NCBI GenBank assembly: GCA_001630475.1
Contig: KV419403.1
Span: forward strand, 193,156 to 257,155
Reading direction: 5' to 3'
DNA length: 64,000 nt
Source: Sistotremastrum niveocremeum HHB9708
Lineage: Eukaryota; Basidiomycota; Agaricomycetes; Sistotremastrales; Sistotremastraceae
The position numbers were made by a program, and so were the translations under genes. Below are positions 58,183 to 64,000 of this stretch, in pieces. Under the pieces are notes generated by a model. It made no database searches. It saw only the letters and a program-made list of their open reading frames with translations, and was not told where the DNA came from. The first letter of the stretch is position 1. Each line of letters starts with the position of its first letter.

Positions 58183-59520
58183 ATGCCTCGGTCCGCAACT
58201 GTCGAGACATTGCGAGAATTTCATGGACGTGGAATGAACACCCTCTCGGATGTTTATAAGCTTCCCGCTGATCTCCCTGAGTTTGACGTATGTTATATTT
58301 CATCCCTGAATCGAGGTTTCGGAAACTCTTGGCCTACCCCATTTCTTATAGCGCCTGAATTCACAACATAGAATATGGACGAGAGTGATGAATGGACTGT
58401 GTCCCCTCCCTGTTAGAGAAATCGACGAGCTGCTTAAGCCCCGTGAAGATGGCAAGCAGGCTGCTATCTTGGATTTGGGATGTGGCTCGGGTATCTGGTC
58501 AGTTCTGAAGTCACTTGAAACTCTGGCGTGGACCAACCATCCTTCAGGTCTATGCAGATGGCCAGTCTATACCCACAAGCCAGAGTTGTTGGCTTTGATC
58601 TCATCGAACCTAAACCCAGGTTTGTCTCCCATCAAGTACCTATTTTTTCGTTTATAACTGGCGGCCAACTGTGACATAGCTCTCGGCTTCCCAATTGCTC
58701 GTGAGGACTGTATCGTTATCTCTCTCGAATCCTGTTCATTTGCAATTAGATTCATTCAAGGTGATGTCACGAAGGGGTTGCAGAGATTCAAAGGACAATT
58801 CAACATTGTTCACCTTCGCACCTTGATTATCCATGTAAGGTGCAGTGTCCAATATATCATGGTGCTAATCATATTGGGTTTCGTGGAATAGGTGGCCAAG
58901 GAGGCTCGTAGAAGGGCGATACTGGACGCAATAGATTGCTTGAAACCAGGTCCGTTCGAATTTCTCGTTCTACTATCACGACCACGCACAGACTTAACTT
59001 TTAGGCGGCCTGATTATTTTCGCCGAATACGACGAGCCGAAAGTTGACGAATATAAACAACTTTTGTTGCCAGCCTCAGACGAGCAGGACGCCCCTCCTC
59101 ACTCATGGTTCATGAGATACATGACGGAGGCTTTTCAACACAAGGCGAAAACCGATCTACGATACGTCATTCAGAAGATTCTTTCTGAAAGCGATAAGCT
59201 TCGCAAAGAAACCATACAGACTTCTTTATACCATGTTCCCGTTGGATGGGACGGTGGAAATGGAGAAAACGGAAGAGCCGTTGGGGAAATGATGCGCGCC
59301 AATCTCAGGGTGATACTGCTAACCTATTGCGAAGCCGCTATTTCATGCTCATCACTGCTGTCAGGATTTGATACGGACTTTCCGACCTAGCCTTCTGGAT
59401 AGGGGTGTCCCATATGAAGTGACTGATCGATGGATCACGAAGGCTGATAAGGAGCTCGATGGATCCGAAGACTTGCGCATCCTTGTAGTTCTTTACGCTA
59501 CCTGGGCACGCAAGCTCTAG
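58183..59520 (+). CDS. SAM-dependent methyltransferase, paralog 3 (MT3)
   Basis: The product is 308 aa from seven exons: 58183-58287, 58352-58497, 58548-58619, 58750-58834, 58892-58949, 59005-59309 and 59365-59520, all in phase. The N-terminus MPRSATVETLREFHGRGMNT leads to motif I AILDLGCGSGIW, VVGFDLIEPKP, FNIVHLRTLIIH, GLIIFAEYDEP, VPVGWDGGNGENG and a C-terminal YATWARKL. It shares intron positions and phases with MT1 and MT2. MT2 and MT3 are head-to-tail, so a local duplication is likely. Probable role in secondary metabolism, by family only. Confidence 0.88.
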
Positions 59521-60752
59521 CCGAAAAACGCTATTTCAAAGGATGCAGAAGCGCACCTGGAACTCTAGTAATGATCTCCAAAACGGTCAGAAGCGGACAC
59601 TACTTTGAATTTATCGTCATTTATCCGGGACATTCTTGCCGACAAATCCCTGTCGGCCTGATAGTGTAGATCTTTGTAATATTTAGATGTTATCAGCTGC
59701 TTTGGGTGGCAGCGGAATCTCCGTCTGTTGTAGGAATGAAGTATTTTAAATTCAGGATAAACACTTACCCCTTGTACCATTTTTACGACGTTCAGCAGCC
59801 TGCTTTACCGAGAATTATAGCACTATTAATTGCAGAGGCACACGACCACTGCAGTCGGTCTCTAATGACGTGGAAGAACGCCGGCTATCAATAAAGCAGC
59901 CGATAAGGAGGATCGGTGGCAGTACGGCGATAAACTGCTGCATTTTTTTTTCTTCTACCTCCGACAAGGCTCATGACCATCTGGGGACTTCGCCTGTACC
60001 TGAATAGGCCTGAATGAGAGACAGGGAGCTATTCTTATATGTAAGCTCGGTCTTGTGCTCACCATTACAACATAGTGGATGAACTGGCTACCTTTGGGTT
60101 CACCCTGGGGCCCGACAGGCCTGACCAGCCTACGGAATACTATCCCAAGATTCAGTTTTTCTGCAAATACTCGAGTTCGCTGGCTTATCCACTTAACTAT
60201 AATGCCAAGCCTCAGGTTGAAGCTAGAATATATGTTCTTGAGACTCACTTGTCTGGCGGTCTATTCCTGCACATCGATTACTGATCGATTTCACGCTCGT
60301 CTCTGGAATTCCGTCTTGCTCGCTTGTGTCTTTTCGCAAGAGCTTTTCGTCAAGTCAATCGCGTCTTCTGAAGCTGTCTGATACCTGATCACTATATTTT
60401 CGCTCACGGGCATGAAATATTCCCAGTCTTGTCTCCTGTGATGGGATATCTGTGAATGCCTAGCGCATTTCTGCCGGAAGTCCCAGAATTCTTGTTGAGT
60501 TCTCTCCAAGTCAACTGCGATATCTCGAGATAGCAAGCCCGAGATGCCAGGATACTATGTCGTCTTTCCGGATTCCCTTCTTCAACGACCTCGCTTTCTA
60601 TGAGATGGGCCATGGGCAGGTCACGTTAGGGTTATAGAAGATCGGAAGTTGCACTTTACGTCCGCGATTCTCATGCTATTCGCGTTATTGCTAGGAACTA
60701 GGGCGACGCGAGCCCTTGCCTCACTTCTTTCTTCCTGCTTTCCCCCCTCAAG
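59521..60752. other. Gene-poor stretch
   Basis: 1.2 kb between MT3 and the patatin-like gene. Open frames near 59955-60600 on both strands have no recognised product. A T-rich run lies at 59944-59955. Confidence 0.45.
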
Positions 60753-61944
60753 ATGTCCTCAGAGAACCGTGACAATAGGCTACGACTGCTCTCCTTAGGT
60801 ACCTAATTTGCCCATCCCAAGATCTCTGCTAAAATAATCTGTCCCTCGAGATGGAGGCGGTATCAGAGGACTCTCGGAACTTCTCATCTTAAATGAGATC
60901 ATGCATCGTATTCAGGCCGAAGAAGGACTACTCAACACTCCCCTACCTTGCGAATACTTTGATCTCATTGGCGGCACCAGCACAGGAGGGTTCGTTGTAA
61001 CTTCTCCAACGCGCTTCTTAGCTAACTTTATTCGTACAGTCTCATAGCCCTGTTGCTTGGCCGGCTTGCAATGTCGGTACAGGAAGCCATCACAGTCTAT
61101 GGCAAATTTGCCGAAGATGTATTTTCTGATGTGAAACACTTTGGAGAAGGAAAGTTCAGGGCTCATACACTGGAGAAGATAGTTAAGGACGTCGTGAAGA
61201 AAAAGACTGGAGATTCAGATGAGAAAATGATAGGTGATGTAAAGATGGGTACCCGAACGTACGTGCTGGGATTCTGTTTATCCTTCTATCTCATCGAGTC
61301 TGATAAAGACCGTCAGATTCGTATGCACTATGGCCGCATTGAACATGAACGCCGCTATACCGCGTCTCTTTCGCACATATAAGGCACGCAAGAACCCCTC
61401 GTACAACTGTACGATTTGGGAAGCCGCTCGTGCGACGTCTGCTGCACCTACGTTCTTCAAACACATCGTCATCGGAGAACCTGGCACTCAGGAGCCTTAC
61501 ATCGACGGCGGGATGGGCCGCAACAATCCAACCGCTCAATTGCTGCAAGAGGCAGCGATTGAATTTCCTGGACAAGAGATCGGATGTATCGTCAGTATTG
61601 GCACTGGCAAGGGAGAGACTATCCGCATCCCGAAACCTTCACTGTTCCAGAGAGTGCTTCCCTTGGATATAGTCACGGCTATGAGGGGTATGGCGACTGA
61701 CTCAGAGAGAACAGCGGAAGAGGTGGCTCGGAGGTTTGAAGGGATGCCTGAGAAATACTTCCGTTTCAATGTCGAACAGGGAATGCAGGATGTAGGCTTA
61801 TCGCATTGGGAAAGGCTTGACGAAGTCACTGCGCACACCAGACAGTACTTGCAGCTTGCCGAGCCCGATTCGAAGCTGAGCTCTGCGATAGCGGTTATGC
61901 GGCAAAGACCACGGCTTCCACACCAAGTAGAAGACTTTAGGTAG
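60753..61944 (+). CDS. Patatin-like phospholipase
   Basis: A serine-aspartate dyad acyl hydrolase. Exon 1 (60753-60798) encodes MSSENRDNRLRLLSL, and splicing to 60851 gives the oxyanion-loop DGGGIRGLSELLILNEIM. Then comes FDLIGGTSTGG, with the GxSxG nucleophile Ser, split by an intron after STGG. Next are FVCTMAALNMNAAIPRLFRT, WEAARATSAAPTFF and YIDGGMGRNNPTAQ, whose DGG contains the catalytic Asp. The protein ends shortly after the domain, at QVEDFR, so it is a stand-alone patatin of about 340 aa without the NB-ARC or TPR parts often fused to fungal patatins. Likely releases fatty acids from membrane lipids. Confidence 0.9.
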
Positions 61945-62459
61945 CTGAGTCGGAATGCATTGTAGGATATCGTTTTGCTTTTCCAATGTCGGACGTTTTG
62001 GGGGCTACAGGAATAATCGAGGTCTCCTCTGGACCTTGGGTGCATGTCTCTCGCGATCGCTAAGTGAGGCCTAGCTAGGACTTGCCCGTGCACGCGCTCC
62101 ATGAGTCGTAGAGCAAGCCGGGACGACGAGAGTTGAGAAGGTGACGCAAAGAGATGCATCTGATCAGTTGTCGCGGGCATATAGATACGAACGTAAAGGG
62201 GTGGGTAATGAGAGAGCTTCACGGATCCAGAGCAATGGCTTCGGCCGATTCAGTGTTTTGATATCAATGAAGGTGATAAATCATGATCATAGCAGTGCGA
62301 TGTTGTGGTCGTGAGGGCATATGGGTATACAAGAATTAACTCAAAGCTGTACGGTGGCAATCAATGATCAGTATCCGAGCAATGAGAGGAGAAGGCCACA
62401 TACCGACATAAATATACAAATGAATTCCCGAGCCCAGAGAGTGTGAATGGGGTGTGAGC
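61945..62459. other. Convergent 3' intergenic region
   Basis: 515 bp between the patatin stop (plus) and the SYS1 stop (minus). No feature seen; an antisense open frame over 61536-62222 is a shadow of the patatin gene. Confidence 0.5.
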
Positions 62460-63218
62460 TCAGTCTCTCCTGAGGGCGCCCATCTCTAAGTGTTCATCGC
62501 GCAATGCTCGCTCCTCCTCGAGTCCACTGATATCTAAACCTTCACGCATCTCCCTCTTTACACACATCTGCTCGCCGAATATGATTTTGATAGCCGCCCC
62601 ACCGGCCAGAATTAGCCAGAAGAAAAGAGAGCTTGGAAGTGCCGCAGAATAGTAGGTTGTCATGACAAGATGTATCATCACAAGGGTTAAGGAGAAGTCA
62701 AGAACCATCTTGGGTCGACGAACAAAAGTATAAATGTAGTACACACTTGACCAAGCATCAGTCACAGATTCGCCCAAAAGACAGATACCACGCACTCTAC
62801 AAAAGAAGCTACTAGCCAGCAAGCAGCAATGATCCAGCCCCGTATCGGATCAACGACCTTGAAAGGGTCGGTATTAGGTTCCGTAAGTTTGGAGGCACCA
62901 GGGTTGAGTGGGTCTTCGAAAGGCGTCCACCCGCGTTGATGCTCGAAAGTCGTGCGCCCAGCCATCTCCCGCCAGTCCATGACCATTCCGACACTCCAAG
63001 CACCTCCTTCATGCAAGAGCGTATCTCTGTTTGCGAATAGGTATAGGATCGGAGGCGTAATGATGGAGAGAGTTAGATAATGGAGAGTCTGCAGAGTAAC
63101 AATCTGTGTGAAGGTCAAAATTAGGTGCAAAAATCCAATCGCCGGTATAATATTCACTAACCTGAGATATTAGAAGGACTGGGTCCCAACCAGATATTCT
63201 TTGTACAGTGGGTGCCAT
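62460..63218 (-). CDS. SYS1: Golgi membrane protein SYS1 homolog
   Basis: A four-helix Golgi protein that recruits the ARF-like GTPase Arl3/ARFRP1. Exon 1 encodes MAPTVQRISGWDPVLLISQ, and splicing (phase 0) continues IVTLQTLHYLTLSIITPPIL, the conserved FDP-x-LI-x-SQ...QxLxYL start of SYS1. A lumenal loop with FEDPLNPGASKLTEPNTDPF follows. Next come GWIIAACWLVASFVDVYYIY, then FVRRPKMVLDFSLTLVMIHL, and TTYYSAALPSSLFFWLILAG. The tail is basic and acidic. Two introns. Length fits the family's fungal members with an expanded first loop. Confidence 0.9.
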
Positions 63219-63343
63219 GAATCGAAGGCCTACGCATAGTTCAACGCGTCATCCGGTTTCCGAATGCGAAATAAGGATCTGGCCCAAGCGAAACCAAACA
63301 GTCTCCTCATCCACACCTCGCACCTCGGTGCCTTCCAGGCGCA

Positions 63344-64000
63344 ATGGCAAGCGAAAATAGTCCAGTAAGCACGCATCTGTACGCAGGAAATATCACCGTT
63401 ACCAACTTTCTTCGCATCCAGGGTTTTCAATCCATGTTCGAGGAGGTCGTGCACGCCAAAAGACTGTCGAATTCCAAGATCACAAAGCTTTGCGAGATAG
63501 CTATGAAAAACATGGAGGTGCGACCGCTGTTTATCCCCCCTCCTTTATCTGGCTCTCCTATCCCCATATCCTGGTTATGCTGATACGCGTCCCTTTGTCT
63601 CAGAATGACTCGCAGATGGTCTCAATAATGTTCCGAACCCATCGCTCTCTTTCGGCTTCTGGCAAAGTCTCAAGCTTGTACGCCATCGATGCACTTGCGC
63701 GGAACGCCAAGGGGGCCATAGAGAAGAAGAAAGTCATAGCAGACCCCAATTCACCCACAGGCAACTGTGCTACCTTCCTCCTCAAGCTCGAGGGTGTTCT
63801 CGAGAGTATCATACAAGACATGATATCAACTGGCACACCTGAAGCAAAGGTTGGTCATTATTTCATTTTTCATCTCTTGCGGACCATCTCCCCTATCATG
63901 TGCTCGGCGGACCGGCATTGACTGTCTTAATACACCTCTGGCCAAAGTTCACGTCATGCAAGCATGGGGAACTCTGATCTCACTCTCGCATGCTCTGTGA
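63344..64000 (+). CDS. RNA polymerase II CTD-interacting (CID) domain protein, partial
   Basis: The 5' part of a gene that continues beyond the window. After MASENSP an intron (about 63365-63420) joins to GFQSMFEEVVHAKRLSNSK, ITKLCEIAMKNM. After a second intron come NDSQMVSIMFRTHRSLSASG, KVSSLYAIDALARNAK and LLKLEGVLESIIQDMIS. This is the N-terminal CID/RPR domain that binds the phosphorylated RNA polymerase II tail, as in Nrd1, Seb1 and SCAF proteins. A further intron begins near 63850. Any downstream RRM lies outside the window, so the subfamily cannot be settled. Confidence 0.82.

Noticed and set aside
61536-62222. Minus-strand 228-codon open frame
   Set aside because: Lies opposite the patatin exons and has no domain of its own.
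1-64000. tRNA, rRNA or CRISPR array
   Set aside because: No cloverleaf-like A/B box pair, rRNA sequence or regular short repeat-spacer pattern was noticed; CRISPR is not expected in a fungal nucleus.

Overview
The window looks like nuclear DNA of a mushroom-forming basidiomycete (Agaricomycetes). Evidence: genes are split by many 45-70 nt GT-AG introns and lie about one per 3 kb. The gene families are typical of that group: long heme-thiolate peroxidase, GH6 cellulase, microsomal P450s with a YxPRS-type tail, a BCS1-like AAA protein, and a Kre9-like GPI protein. All calls come from reading the sequence; nothing was searched against a database.

Layout. 1-2538: the left-truncated end of an LTR retrotransposon on the minus strand (LTR 2294-2538, primer site, gag-like frame), with a 614 bp terminal-inverted-repeat element inserted in it. 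2.8-4.1 kb: SAM-dependent methyltransferase (MT1). 6.2-7.5 kb: uncharacterised Ser/Pro-rich, probably nuclear protein. 8.9-9.7 kb: EFM7/NNT1-type methyltransferase. 9.9-13.1 kb: DUR3 urea transporter. 14.4-15.9 kb: secreted heme-thiolate peroxidase-like protein. 16.4-24.0 kb: SfnB/DszC-like flavin monooxygenase, diverging from an MDR oxidoreductase, then an SfnG-type sulfone monooxygenase and NAD(P)HX dehydratase. 24.8-26.2 kb: GH6 cellobiohydrolase. 26.6-36.7 kb: three related P450s. 37.1-38.9 kb: SSU1-like sulfite exporter. 42.3-45.7 kb: BCS1-like AAA ATPase. 46.0-48.8 kb: dynamin-related GTPase. 49.2-52.9 kb: three tandem ~1.2 kb units, each carrying a 60-codon secreted eight-cysteine peptide gene. 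53.1-54.0 kb: Kre9-like GPI protein. 56.1-59.5 kb: two more paralogs of MT1. 60.8-61.9 kb: patatin-like lipase. 62.5-63.2 kb: SYS1. 63.3 kb to the end: CTD-interacting (CID) protein, running off the window.

Functional themes. Housekeeping genes (EFM7, NAXD, DNM1, SYS1, CID protein) are mixed with accessory genes for secretion, oxidation and methylation. Two themes stand out. One is an apparent organosulfur set: SfnG, an SfnB-like enzyme and an MDR enzyme together, with a sulfite exporter 15 kb further on. The other is the tandem array of unrecognised eight-cysteine secreted peptides, which is the best candidate for something undescribed. Three methyltransferases with the same seven-exon structure sit near both ends of the window and record local family expansion.
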